NCBI GenBank assembly: GCA_030141605.1
Contig: JAQGDQ010002423.1
Coordinates: 4,404-51,788 of the forward strand
Length of the DNA stretch: 47,385 nt
Source of the DNA: Tubiluchus corallicola
Taxonomy: Eukaryota > Priapulida > Priapulimorpha > Priapulimorphida > Tubiluchidae
Direction of reading: 5' to 3'
Shown one piece after another: positions 28,230 to 36,898 of the stretch (position 1 is the first letter of the stretch; each line of letters starts with the position of its first letter). A program made the translations under genes and the position numbers. The notes below the pieces were generated by a model. It was not told where the DNA came from. It worked only from the letters and a program-made list of their open reading frames with translations, and made no database searches.

Positions 28230-28600
28230 AAACTACTAATTCTACGCAGCAAAAACGAGAGCTCTTAAATGATTTTGATAGAAAAACAGCGAAATTAAAA
28301 TTCTGCGCAGCAGAATACAACCGCCCTATTTTAAATTTCGTAAAACTTCAAACGCAGCGAAACGTAAAAATGGGCTTTGTTTGAGAGAGCGAATTATTGA
28401 GCGAACGAGTTTAGCCCATTTTAGAGTAGCGAAGAGTAGAAGTTCAGAAATTTAAAATCAGGCTTGAGTTTTGGTTCTTTGGGTCAAGCCAAAGAACAAG
28501 AAAAAAAGCATTTACAGGCTTGATTTTTTGCTCACAAACTTTACTTTCAAAGGAGCTCACAAGTACTATTGAAAAGAAAAAATGATGAGTAAAGGAGATA
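28230..28600. repeat. Fibre-spacer repeat, copy E
   Basis: Holds TTTTGATAGAAAAACAGCGA, ATTCTGCGCAGCAGAAT and the copy-D-type long inverted repeat (28321-28466), followed by a partial third block with GCTCACAAACTTTACTTTC. The spacer 28146-28696 contains no gene; an antisense ORF there lacks support. Confidence 0.85.
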
Positions 28601-28696
28601 AAAAATTGTATCAAGACAAAAGGGCATAAGACAAAAGAACATAAGAGAAATATCAAGAACAAAAAACAATATTAATAATTAATTAAAACAAAAATT

Positions 28697-29620
28697 ATGA
28701 CAACAACAGACAACAACACACCAGAAAAAAACACTACTCCACCCTCTATTGAGACAAGAGCAATAGACTCCAAAAGTGCAGAAGCAGGAGTAGTATTAAC
28801 CTTAAACAAAGCAGGCGACACCTACATATTGCCCATAGACAAGCCCTCTGATTTGCCAGTAGGATTGATACTTAGATGCCTTGCCGATAAAGATTTCGCA
28901 ACAGGCGATAAGGCAAAATTTCAAAACAAAGGCAAGCAATACGACCTTTGGGGCGACAGCTTTGTAGTAGGCGAATACATAGACCTTAAATACAACGGTG
29001 TAGGTTTCGACGTGTTCAACTACATTAGCCATAAGGACAGGACCGACAACCCCCACCAAATAAGCAAAGCCCAAATAGGACTAGACAACCTGCCCAATGC
29101 CATTTCCGATGCTACAGACTTGGACGATAGCAACACACTGGCAACAAGTAAGGCAGTGTATGACCTACAAATAAGTTTTAAGGGGGTAATTGCTATGTGG
29201 TCAGGTCAAATATGCGATATACCCACAGGCTGGGCATTGTGCGATGGCAACAACAACACGCCCGACCTAAGTGGACGATTCATAGTAGGCTACGACAAAG
29301 ACGATAACGACTATAGCAGCATAGGTAAAACCGCAGGAGCTAAAAGCGTAGCACTTACCACAAGCCAAATGCCCAGACACAATCACAGTATAAGCGACCC
29401 AGGGCATAACCACAATGATGGTTCTTATAATAGATTATTAAGAGTAACAGGTACTTCGACTTCTCGAAATGTAGATTCTACCTCAGGAGAACCTGACCTT
29501 ATAAACAGTGGAACAATTAAACATAGAACAACAGGTATTTCCATTAGAGATACAGGCAGCGGATATTCTCACGAAAACCGCCCACCTTACTATGTATTAG
29601 CTTATATTATGAAATTATAG
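28697..29620 (+). CDS. Tail collar-domain fibre protein
   Basis: 307 residues. The N-terminus is a fibre attachment region. DNPHQISKAQIGLDNLPNAI, then DDSNTLATSKAVYDL (about 115-155) is the same module as in the other two fibres. A phage tail-collar domain follows: VIAMWSGQICDIPTGWALCD, then GNNNTPDLSGRFIVGYDKDD (about 165-205). The His-rich tip PRHNHSISDPGHNHNDGS may bind a metal ion, as in T4-type short fibres, and the end is ENRPPYYVLAYIMKL. A receptor-binding role is likely. Its 3' end overlaps the convergent glycosyltransferase gene by about 19 nt. Confidence 0.88.
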   Translation: MTTTDNNTPEKNTTPPSIETRAIDSKSAEAGVVLTLNKAGDTYILPIDKPSDLPVGLILRCLADKDFATGDKAKFQNKGKQYDLWGDSFVVGEYIDLKYNGVGFDVFNYISHKDRTDNPHQISKAQIGLDNLPNAISDATDLDDSNTLATSKAVYDLQISFKGVIAMWSGQICDIPTGWALCDGNNNTPDLSGRFIVGYDKDDNDYSSIGKTAGAKSVALTTSQMPRHNHSISDPGHNHNDGSYNRLLRVTGTSTSRNVDSTSGEPDLINSGTIKHRTTGISIRDTGSGYSHENRPPYYVLAYIMKL

Positions 29621-30905
29621 GTTTTGTGAAAAAAAATTACACTTTTATCATTTTTGTTTTTCCATATATTTATAGCATAAAATACAAATAAAAACAAAAG
29701 TAAAAAAGCAAAAATATCATAATGTCGAATAAAATTGTAAAGGAGCTTACCAGTAGTATCGCTTCCTTCTACACCTAAGAAAAATACAAGAAAGAAGATA
29801 AAGTAATAAAGAGGCTTCAGATTTATATTTATGGTTTTCCTATTTATGAGAAAGAAAGGAAGATAGACAAGCAGGAGTGTAACAAGATGAGCTGTCCAAG
29901 TAACAGAGGCAAACAAGTGCAAGAAAATAAAGATCATTGCAAAATAAGATAGGTTAAAATAGGAATCCCTTCTCTTTAACACAATGGTTGCAGCTATTAT
30001 TACAAGTACCATTAAAGATAAAATAATATTTGTAATAATATTGATATTGCTACTCTTTTGCAGTATATCAGGCGTTGCCTCAACAGTTCGTTCTGTTGAA
30101 CATAACCCAGCTATTTTATGAAAAGTAGCTTTTAAAGCATGGTTGGTGTGAGTAAAACTAAATCCATCGTTTTGGAGCGAATGCAATACTTTATAGTAAG
30201 TTGTATTGTCTTCTATACTATTGTTTGCACCTCTGAAAAGAAAGGGGAGGACAAAACACAACAAGCCTACTAGTATTGTATATACAACTACTTTTCTTTT
30301 GAAATAGTAGAAAAATACAAAAACGACAAAAAAAATGGGAGTTACTTTTATTAAAGTTGCAATCACAAAAAATATATTACTAAGGTGTGGCTTCTTTTTA
30401 GACAGATAATAGACACCTATTAGGCATAACACAAACAATAGAAAATTGACTTGAAACATACTAAGGTTATTCCAATAAAACTTTAATGCTCCAATGCTCC
30501 AATGCTTGTTAGTATAAGAGGTATTTTAATTTTTTTTGCCTCCCAACCAATGTTGAGACAAATTTTATATAGCAATAAAACAGATAAGGGCAATAAAACT
30601 AATGTATTAAACAACCAAAATAAAAATGCAGAAAATTTTAACGAAAAAATAGCTATTAGTTGAAAAATAAAAGCAGCAAAAGGTGGATAAATAAAAGGCC
30701 TTGCCCCTTCTATAGTTTTGTAAAGATTTTGTTGATTAAAGAAATCGTTGCCTGCTTGCCAGAAAACGTGATAATCAGAGCCAATATCTATTTTTTGAGA
30801 TTGAACAAACCCTAATACAGCAAAAATAACAATATAGAAAATAGTTAAGCTAAGCCATAAAGGTTTTTTCTTAATAGCTTTAAATAATAGTTTTAATTCT
30901 TTCAC
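29602..30905 (-). pseudogene. GT87/DUF2029-like membrane glycosyltransferase broken by an 8-bp duplication
   Basis: Two frames, 30905-30483 (140 residues) and 30459-29602 (285 residues), form one polytopic protein. The first has an N-terminal membrane segment, then IDIGSDYHVFWQAGNDFFNQ, LYKTIEGARPFIYPPFAAFI, the early-loop pattern of DUF2029/GT87 polyprenol-phosphate-sugar transferases. The second has about seven more membrane segments. The break lies at AATGCTCC repeated in tandem (30485-30500, plus AATGC). With one unit fewer the gene is 1296 bp, 432 codons without interruption. It may modify a surface glycan and so change receptor or serotype, as phage-borne transferases do. It is either mutated or phase-variable. 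Confidence 0.75.
30485..30505. repeat. Octanucleotide tandem repeat in the glycosyltransferase gene
   Basis: AATGCTCC-AATGCTCC-AATGC. Loss of one 8-bp unit restores the reading frame across the junction (SIGAL then KFYWNNLSMFQ). Confidence 0.85.
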
Positions 30906-31042
30906 TGAATAGTTTTTTGAAATAAAACTGTAAATGTAGAAATAAAAAAAATAGAAGCAACTTTCTATTTTCTAAATTAAAAAACCGTCCACTTTATTAC
31001 ACATCGGTTTATATAATGAAGTTGTAAGAAAAGCTAAAAACT

Positions 31043-31260
31043 GCAAAATTCTGTGCAGTAGAAAGAAATGGACTCCTGTTTGAAGTGAGCGAATCAATGA
31101 GCGAACAAGCTTAGCCCATTTCAGCGTAACGAAGTGTAGGAAAACTACTAAATTTCAAAGAAGGCCTGATTTTGTGGTTCTTTTGCATCAAGGCAACCGA
31201 CCAAAGCGAGCTTACTATGTTCGGTTGTATCAAGACAAAAGAGCATAAGAAAAAGAAAGA
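31043..31260. repeat. Fibre-spacer repeat, copy F
   Basis: CAAAATTCTGTGCAGTAGAAAG, then a stretch very close to copy A (TTTGAAGTGAGCGAATCAATG, AGCCCATTTCAGCG), then TTCAAAGAAGGCCTGATTTTG. It runs directly into the capsid remnant, so a repeat marks the breakpoint. Confidence 0.75.
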
Positions 31261-31594
31261 ATTTACAGAGGCTATACAAGCTGAAATATGAAAACTGTGG
31301 ATAGTAGGAGAGCTATTCAAGAACAATGGGTTTTTAAAATTTGTCCACAATGCCGATAGCGATGTTTACAATGGCTCGATGGTGCATATACTCAACAGTG
31401 GGACAGCCAGCCCAATGGCTTGTAACCGCACCAATCTATCAGCTAGCCTCAACAAACGCACCAATATAGATGCAAGCTATACATTAGACGAATTTACCTT
31501 CAACCCACACTTGCTCAGCGATGCAGATTTGGTGCTTAGTTACCACAGGCAACCCTCCGTCTTCCTACATATCAGGTACTACGGGCAGGTATAA
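31256..31594 (+). pseudogene. Fragment of a major capsid protein gene
   Basis: In one frame, KEFTEAIQAEI is followed by a TGA (31289-31291), then KLWIVGELFKNNGFLKFVHN, MVHILNSGTASP, NKRTNIDASYTLDEFTF and LLSDADLVLSYHRQPSVF, stopping at 31594. This order (start of an N-terminal arm, KLWI...LFKN..FL, VVHI..SG, R.D.D.SY.LDE.T..P..I.DAD...LSY....SV) is what I expect for the first third of the capsid protein of Mu-like Bacteroidota phages. The rest, more than 200 residues, is missing and the TGA stands where Trp is usual. So the head shell gene is dead. The family assignment is from memory of its pattern. Confidence 0.55.
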
Positions 31595-31645
31595 TAAAAC
31601 AAGATACAGTATGATAAAAGCAATCAAATTAAAACAACCAATACG

Positions 31646-32089
31646 ATGAACCCACAGCAAGCAAAATATTTTAAAAACCACGACCAAAAAGAATTTTATT
31701 TTACCTGCGATGGTTTGGCTTTTGTAAACGGACAAGCAGCTAATAGTCACGCCATAGAACTCAAAAAACGGGGCAAAAGTAAAAGCGTAGAACTTAGCCA
31801 CTTCACCCATAAAGATTATGAAAACTATTTGCAATCGGAAGGGAAAAACCAACCAGTAGGAACAATCCAAAAATCAAACCCCTCAAAAACTATACACGAA
31901 AAAGTGAAAAGCTATGTGAAAAAACTAAAAGAAACTAAATACGAAAATAGAGAAAAACTTTTAGAAAGCTACAATTTACTAGAGCTCACAACCATAGCCA
32001 AACAAATAGGTTTGCACCCTTATGCCAGTCAAAAAGATAATACCAAAGCTATTTTGAAAAAACTCAACACCACAGAGCGAAACTCTTAA
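31646..32089 (+). CDS. Small phage head-region protein with HeH/SAP-like end
   Basis: 147 residues. The first 45 residues (KNHDQKEFYFTCDGLAFVNG, then QAANSHAIELKK) resemble short proteins found just after the capsid gene in Bacteroidota Mu-like phages. The middle is Lys-rich coil. The end, LLELTTIAKQIGLHPYASQK, then NTKAILKKLN, looks like a HeH/SAP helix-extended-helix motif that binds nucleic acid. It follows the capsid remnant, as expected in the ancestral order. Function unknown. Confidence 0.55.
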   Translation: MNPQQAKYFKNHDQKEFYFTCDGLAFVNGQAANSHAIELKKRGKSKSVELSHFTHKDYENYLQSEGKNQPVGTIQKSNPSKTIHEKVKSYVKKLKETKYENREKLLESYNLLELTTIAKQIGLHPYASQKDNTKAILKKLNTTERNS

Positions 32090-32196
32090 CGTTGAACAAT
32101 TCGGATAAAATAGCCAACAAATAAGGCATAAAAAAGCAAAACTAAAGAGAGTAATTATCCTTAAAGTATTAATTAAAAACAAAAAAAGTAATAATT

Positions 32197-33471
32197 ATGA
32201 AATTACCTGCAGTAAACATAAATGTATTAAACAACCAGCTCGGCTCTGTTACTCCCATAGAGGACGGAACAGCAGGCTTGGTAGTATCGGCAGAAAGCTC
32301 GAAACTACCTACGGGCATAGGACTAAACGAACCAAAACTTATATTTAGCCTCAAAGATGCCGAAGAACTTGGAATAGACGAGGCTTACGACAAAGACAAC
32401 GAAGTATCGGCATACTTTCACATCAAAGAATTCTATGAGCAAGCAGGCACAGGTGCTAAACTGTGGATAACACTTGCCAGCAGAGAAACTACAATGGGAG
32501 AGATAGCCGACAAATCTATTGCCAATGGAGTAGCTAAAACCTTATTAGAAACTGCTAATGGTGATATAAAAATAATGGCTATCACCCGCAACCCCAACGA
32601 TGCTTACTCACCTAGCTACAACAGTGGTTTAGACGATGATGTAAGTGCAGCAGTTCTTAAAGCTCACGAATTGGCACAAGAGTTTGCCGGTACTTCTAAC
32701 AACGGAACAGGAACACCCACAGGCGAATACAGACCTGTACGCATATTGATAGAAGGACGCGATTACCAAGGCCAAGTTAGTAACCTTAACAACTTGCGCG
32801 AAGGAACACAAAACCGTGTAGCAGTTATATTAGGCAGTACCACTAATACCAGACCCATCAAAAACTCTGACGACGAAGTAGCCTACAAAGGAGCATCAGC
32901 TGGCTTGGCATTAGGTAAACTAGCTAAAATACCTGTACAACGAAATATTGGAAGAGTAAAAGATGGAGACCTATCCATTGTTAAAGCATCATTATCCAAT
33001 GGCGAACTTATAGAAGAAATAGATATAGCAGAGCAAGGAGCCATACACGATAAGGGCTACATATTTATGAGAACTTATCAAGGCAAAGCAGGCTTCTATT
33101 TCACAGACGACCCTGCGGCTACAGAAATTACCGACGATTACAGTAGCATAGCCAGAGGACGCGTGGTAGACAAAGCTATAGCCATTGCTTACAACACCTA
33201 TGTAAGCGAATTGCTCGATGAAGTGCAAGTCAGTGAAGACGGAACACTCAACCCTGCTCTTATAAAATCTTATCAAGCCAATATAGAAACAGCCATCGCT
33301 AGCCTTATGGTAGCAGAAGGTGAAGTATCAGACGTAGAGGCTGAAATAGATCCAAATCAAAATGTATTGTCAAACGACAAAATACAGATAAAACTGCTTA
33401 TCACACCTGTGGGATATGCAAAAACAATAGAGGTAAATTTAGGTTTTAACAACCCAGCATTAACAAGTTAA
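32197..33471 (+). CDS. Contractile tail sheath protein (DUF2586-like)
   Basis: 424 residues. The outer sheath whose contraction drives the tube into a target cell. It begins MKLPAVNINVLNNQLGSVTP and includes IFSLKDAEELGIDEAYDKDN, YFHIKEFYEQAGTGAKLWIT, VRILIEGRDYQGQVSN, VAVILG and NDKIQIKLLITPVGYAKTIE with a C-terminal beta strand for handshake contacts. This is the DUF2586-type sheath of Mu-like phages. It is first gene of the intact tail module; its leader (AAGTATTAATTAAAAACAAA) resembles those of the fibre genes. The tube gene follows 11 nt later. Confidence 0.88.
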   Translation: MKLPAVNINVLNNQLGSVTPIEDGTAGLVVSAESSKLPTGIGLNEPKLIFSLKDAEELGIDEAYDKDNEVSAYFHIKEFYEQAGTGAKLWITLASRETTMGEIADKSIANGVAKTLLETANGDIKIMAITRNPNDAYSPSYNSGLDDDVSAAVLKAHELAQEFAGTSNNGTGTPTGEYRPVRILIEGRDYQGQVSNLNNLREGTQNRVAVILGSTTNTRPIKNSDDEVAYKGASAGLALGKLAKIPVQRNIGRVKDGDLSIVKASLSNGELIEEIDIAEQGAIHDKGYIFMRTYQGKAGFYFTDDPAATEITDDYSSIARGRVVDKAIAIAYNTYVSELLDEVQVSEDGTLNPALIKSYQANIETAIASLMVAEGEVSDVEAEIDPNQNVLSNDKIQIKLLITPVGYAKTIEVNLGFNNPALTS

Positions 33472-33482
33472 ATTTTTAAAAT

Positions 33483-33899
33483 ATGGTAACATTCAACTCA
33501 GCAGAATATTCTTGGACGAATATCAATATAGTAATGCTTGGCAGACCCATAATAGGGATACGAGGCGTTTCTTACACCACTAGTCAAGAAAAAGAATATA
33601 TATATGGCGTAGGCAGTCGCCCTTTGGCTATACAAAAAGGCAACATAAGCTACAGTGGTGAAATCAAACTTTTACAATCAGAATTAGAAGCACTTACACG
33701 TGCCGCTGGAAAGAAAAAGGATCTTATAGACATACCTCCTTTTGATATTACAGTAGCATACAATGCACAAGGAACAATAGTAACAGATGTGCTAAAATAT
33801 GTGGAATTTACAGAAGTTTCTAAAGCTCTTAATCAAAATGATAAGTTTATGGAAGTTACACTACCCATAATCATATTAAACATTGAAAAGAACAAATAA
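33483..33899 (+). CDS. Tail tube protein
   Basis: 138 residues, directly after the sheath gene. MVTFNSAEYSWTNINIVMLG, IIGIRGVSYTTSQEKEYIYG, RPLAIQKGNISYSGEIKLLQ and VTLPIIILNIEKNK match the small beta-barrel inner tube proteins of contractile phages in this order. It forms the inner channel on which the sheath assembles. A strong hairpin follows its stop. Confidence 0.8.
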   Translation: MVTFNSAEYSWTNINIVMLGRPIIGIRGVSYTTSQEKEYIYGVGSRPLAIQKGNISYSGEIKLLQSELEALTRAAGKKKDLIDIPPFDITVAYNAQGTIVTDVLKYVEFTEVSKALNQNDKFMEVTLPIIILNIEKNK

Positions 33900-33913
33900 C
33901 AGTTTTTACACTC

Positions 33914-33961
33914 TTTAAACACTGTTTAAAAACCATTTAAACAGTGTTTAAAACACTTTTT
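33914..33961 (+). terminator. Long hairpin between tube and chaperone genes
   Basis: A perfect 17-bp stem, 33914-33930 (TTTAAACACTGTTTAAA) with 33936-33952, a 5-nt loop, then ACACTTTTTATT. Probably a partial terminator that lets sheath and tube be made in excess of the chaperones and tape measure. Confidence 0.75.
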
Positions 33962-33994
33962 ATTATTATTCACAAACTAATATTGAAACAAGAA

Positions 33995-34473
33995 ATGACC
34001 AATAATAAACAAGAAATAACCACTAATCAAATTAAAGAGTGGAAAAAAAAGCACGGCAATATCTTTCTATTAGAAGTAGAAGATAAGCAAGCTTACTTAA
34101 AAACACCATCGAGGCAAGTAATTTCATTAGCTACCTCACAGCACAAAAACGACCCTATTAAGTTTGCAGAAACCATTGTCAACAACTGTTGGTTAGGGGG
34201 CGATGATGACATACGTACACAGGACGACTATTTCCTTGGAGCAATAGCACAAATCAATGAAATTATACAAATAAAGCAAGCTAGTATAAAAAAGCTCTAG
34301 ACGAAGCGTCTGTAGACCCAACAGAAAATTGGATAAGCTATATGGACACACTATTAGCTTACCATTTGAAGATAGACGCTTCGCAGCTCAACGATGAGCA
34401 ATGGGCAGAGAAAATACAGCAACTAAAACATATAAGAGAACAGGAGGCAAAAGCAAATGGCTACCATAAATAA
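33995..34473 (+). CDS. Tail assembly chaperone, with -1 frameshift extension
   Basis: The zero-frame product runs from the ATG at 33995 to the TAG at 34300 (101 residues: MTNNKQEITTNQIKEWKKKH ... IAQINEIIQIKQASIKKL). At A-AAA-AAG (34288-34294) a -1 slip opens 59 more sense codons, ALDEASVDPTENWISYMDTL and on to AKANGYHK, ending at 34473. This is the position and design of the lambda G/GT pair and its equivalents: two nested chaperones that bind the tape measure just before its gene. The earlier in-frame start at 33944 is not used, since it lies inside the hairpin. Confidence 0.85.
34288..34294 (+). promoter_or_regulatory. -1 ribosomal frameshift slippery site A AAA AAG
   Basis: Zero-frame codons ATA AAA AAG CTC TAG. 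Seven nucleotides downstream, CGAAGCGTCT (34302-34311) is perfectly complementary to AGACGCTTCG (34374-34383), a 10-bp stem at the right distance to stall a ribosome. A local 5-bp hairpin AGACG-AAG-CGTCT (34299-34311) is an alternative. Confidence 0.85.
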
Positions 34474-34485
34474 AATACTTAAATT

Positions 34486-36213
34486 ATGATACAAAATGTA
34501 GCAATCAAGAAACTGATGACTGCCGGTGATAAAATGTTGAAATTTGGTAAAAACATCAAACAAACAAATAGCTCACTCAGCAGTTTTAATGACCTTTTTT
34601 CTGATGTTACTGATGGAGCAGTCGAATGTATGGCAAAATTTGACATACAAGCTCAAGCCGAAGCTCAGGTAATGCAGGGACTAGTATCTACCAACGAGGC
34701 CGTAGGACGCTCCTTCGAAGAATTGAAACAACAATCAATAGAACTCCAAAATAATTCATTGTTTGGAGACGAAGATATTTTACAAAATATCACTGCAAAA
34801 CTGCTCACCTTTACCAATATAGCAGGCGAACAATTCGACCGCACCCAACAAGCCGCCTTAGACCTCTCTGCGCGGCTAGGGGGCGACCTCAAGTCATCGT
34901 CTATACAACTGGGTGAAGCACTCAACAACCCTGCTGCTAACCTATCAAAACTCTCAGAACTTGGAATAGAATTTTCTGAAGAGCAAAAAAATATGATAAA
35001 ATCGTTACAAGAAACCAACAAAATGGCAGAGGCTCAAAATATTGTATTAGATGAATTGGAAGAGAAATTCGGAGGTAGCGCAGAAGCAGCAGCCAAAGCT
35101 GGTACAGGTCCCTTTAAGCAATTGTTCAATATCGTACAAGATATACAAGAAGAAATAGGAGGATTTATATTTAAGATTTTAGCCCCACTTATAGACTGGT
35201 TCAAACACCTTTTAAACAACTTAGACCCCGTTAAAGATGCGTTCAAAAACCTATATGAAGCAGTGAAACCTGTTTTTACTTCTCTGGGTGGTTTATTCAA
35301 ATCCATATTTGGAGTAAACAAAGAAACAGACAGGACTAAAGAAACAATATCTTCTTTTGCTAAAATTCTCAACATACTTGCAGGAGTTGTAAGACCTATA
35401 GCTAACGTTTTGTCTGGTTTGATAGATTTTATAGCTATTTTGGCAGCTTTTGTAGTTAAGGTGTTGTCTGCAATAAAGCCTTTGTTAATTGCTTATGGCC
35501 TATGGACAGTAGTTCAGTGGGCGTTGAATGTGGCTTTAGCTGCTAACTCCATAGGGTTGATTATTATAGGTATTGTTGCATTGATAGGTGCTATTATGTG
35601 GGTAATAAAATCTACAGAAGGATGGGGAGAGCAATGGGAAGTATTAGGCAATATGTTGAGTATTACTTGGGACATTATCAAACTTTCGTTTCAAGCAGCT
35701 TGGCAGTTTATCAAGAACTACTTTTTTGATACAATAGACAAAATGCGTATCGCTTGGATAGAATTTAAAGACTTTTTTGGTTTTTCAGACGAAGAAGACC
35801 TCAAATCCTTGCGTAAGTTTCAGGACCAAATAGAAGCACGTGCAGACGCATTCTCCAATATAACCGACGAAATAAGAGCCAAAAGTGATGAGCTAGCAGC
35901 AGCCAGTAAAATTACGGTGAGATTCAAAGACGACAAGGAAGATGAAAAAGCCGACACGTCAACTGACACGTCTAAAGAATTAGTAAAAAAATACAATAAT
36001 GGAGCACCTCCTGTTGCTAACAATGCAGTCACTAGCATCAATCAAGGCGGACACAAACCAACCAGCATCACAGTATCCAATCTTACACTTATAGGAGGCG
36101 ATAGCAATATCAATGTAGCCAATGCACAGGAAGGAGCAGAAGAGTTGGAAGATGTGATTTTGCAGTCTCTTACAAGAGGCTTACAAAGTTTAACCAATTT
36201 TGCACAACAGTAA
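34486..36213 (+). CDS. Tail tape measure protein
   Basis: 575 residues. Sets tail length and travels through the tube. The N-terminal half is helical (DKMLKFGKNIKQTNSSLSSF, LFGDEDILQNITAKLLTFTN, QQAALDLSARLGGDLKSSSI, LGEALNNPAANLSKLSELGI), the typical tape-measure opening. A membrane-active middle follows (VVRPIANVLSGLIDFIAILA, WALNVALAANSIGLIIIGIV, ALIGAIMWVI) and a hydrophilic C-terminus. It is short for a tape measure, implying a short tail. It follows the chaperone extension by 12 nt. Confidence 0.88.
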   Translation: MIQNVAIKKLMTAGDKMLKFGKNIKQTNSSLSSFNDLFSDVTDGAVECMAKFDIQAQAEAQVMQGLVSTNEAVGRSFEELKQQSIELQNNSLFGDEDILQNITAKLLTFTNIAGEQFDRTQQAALDLSARLGGDLKSSSIQLGEALNNPAANLSKLSELGIEFSEEQKNMIKSLQETNKMAEAQNIVLDELEEKFGGSAEAAAKAGTGPFKQLFNIVQDIQEEIGGFIFKILAPLIDWFKHLLNNLDPVKDAFKNLYEAVKPVFTSLGGLFKSIFGVNKETDRTKETISSFAKILNILAGVVRPIANVLSGLIDFIAILAAFVVKVLSAIKPLLIAYGLWTVVQWALNVALAANSIGLIIIGIVALIGAIMWVIKSTEGWGEQWEVLGNMLSITWDIIKLSFQAAWQFIKNYFFDTIDKMRIAWIEFKDFFGFSDEEDLKSLRKFQDQIEARADAFSNITDEIRAKSDELAAASKITVRFKDDKEDEKADTSTDTSKELVKKYNNGAPPVANNAVTSINQGGHKPTSITVSNLTLIGGDSNINVANAQEGAEELEDVILQSLTRGLQSLTNFAQQ

Positions 36214-36229
36214 ATAAATAAACAATAAT

Positions 36230-36892
36230 ATGCCAGACGGAGAAAATAAAACATTTGAAACAAAACCTATCAACATCAAAAAACTGTTCGAAAAGGTTTA
36301 TGGATATAGAGGTTTACCCTTTCCGTATCAGTCTAAACCTTTTGACGAATTAGGAGGAGGTCAAATAAATGATTACGCTCAGTTGGTGGGAGGAATTTTC
36401 AACCGCACCACCAAACTTGGCATCAAAGTATTTATGCCTTTTGCCATACAGTTTGACGATATAGATCCCGGTTTACCTTTTTACCAACTGCCTAATGAGC
36501 CTACCGTGCAAGTATCAACCAGCAAACGCATTGTAGAAACCGCATTGGTAGGCACCGACCCTAAGCAACCAAGCCGCGGAACGGTAAAGGAGCTTATAGG
36601 CAACCAAGATTACGATATAACCATACAAGGTATTGCCATCAACGAACCCGAATATTACAAAATAAAAGGAATTAACGAATACCCTGGTGACACAATAGGT
36701 GTTCTTAACGATTTATACAACTTGAACAAAGCTCTTGAAATACACCACGCCTTGTTGCGTGATGTACTGGGAATACAACACATAGTTATTACAAGCATAT
36801 CATTCCCACGTATGGTGGGCGTACAAAATGCACAAGCCTACGAAATACAAGCACGTTCCGATAGCGAATTAGTACTAACAATAAAAAATTAA
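36230..36892 (+). CDS. DUF6046-like tail protein
   Basis: 220 residues, between tape measure and gpD-like gene. KPINIKKLFEKVYGYRGLPF, YQLPNEPTVQVSTSKRIVET, GTVKELIGNQDYDITIQGIA and NEPEYYKIKGINEYP match the DUF6046 family of Bacteroidota Mu-like phages, with a KRIVET..VGT..RGTVKE core like LysM-linked baseplate-hub initiators. Probably joins tube end to hub. Family name from memory. Confidence 0.7.
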   Translation: MPDGENKTFETKPINIKKLFEKVYGYRGLPFPYQSKPFDELGGGQINDYAQLVGGIFNRTTKLGIKVFMPFAIQFDDIDPGLPFYQLPNEPTVQVSTSKRIVETALVGTDPKQPSRGTVKELIGNQDYDITIQGIAINEPEYYKIKGINEYPGDTIGVLNDLYNLNKALEIHHALLRDVLGIQHIVITSISFPRMVGVQNAQAYEIQARSDSELVLTIKN

Positions 36893-36898
36893 ATAAAA

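Noticed and set aside
28000-28320. Minus-strand 106-codon ORF
   Set aside because: Antisense to the LVIVD gene end and the spacer repeat; low complexity and no support.
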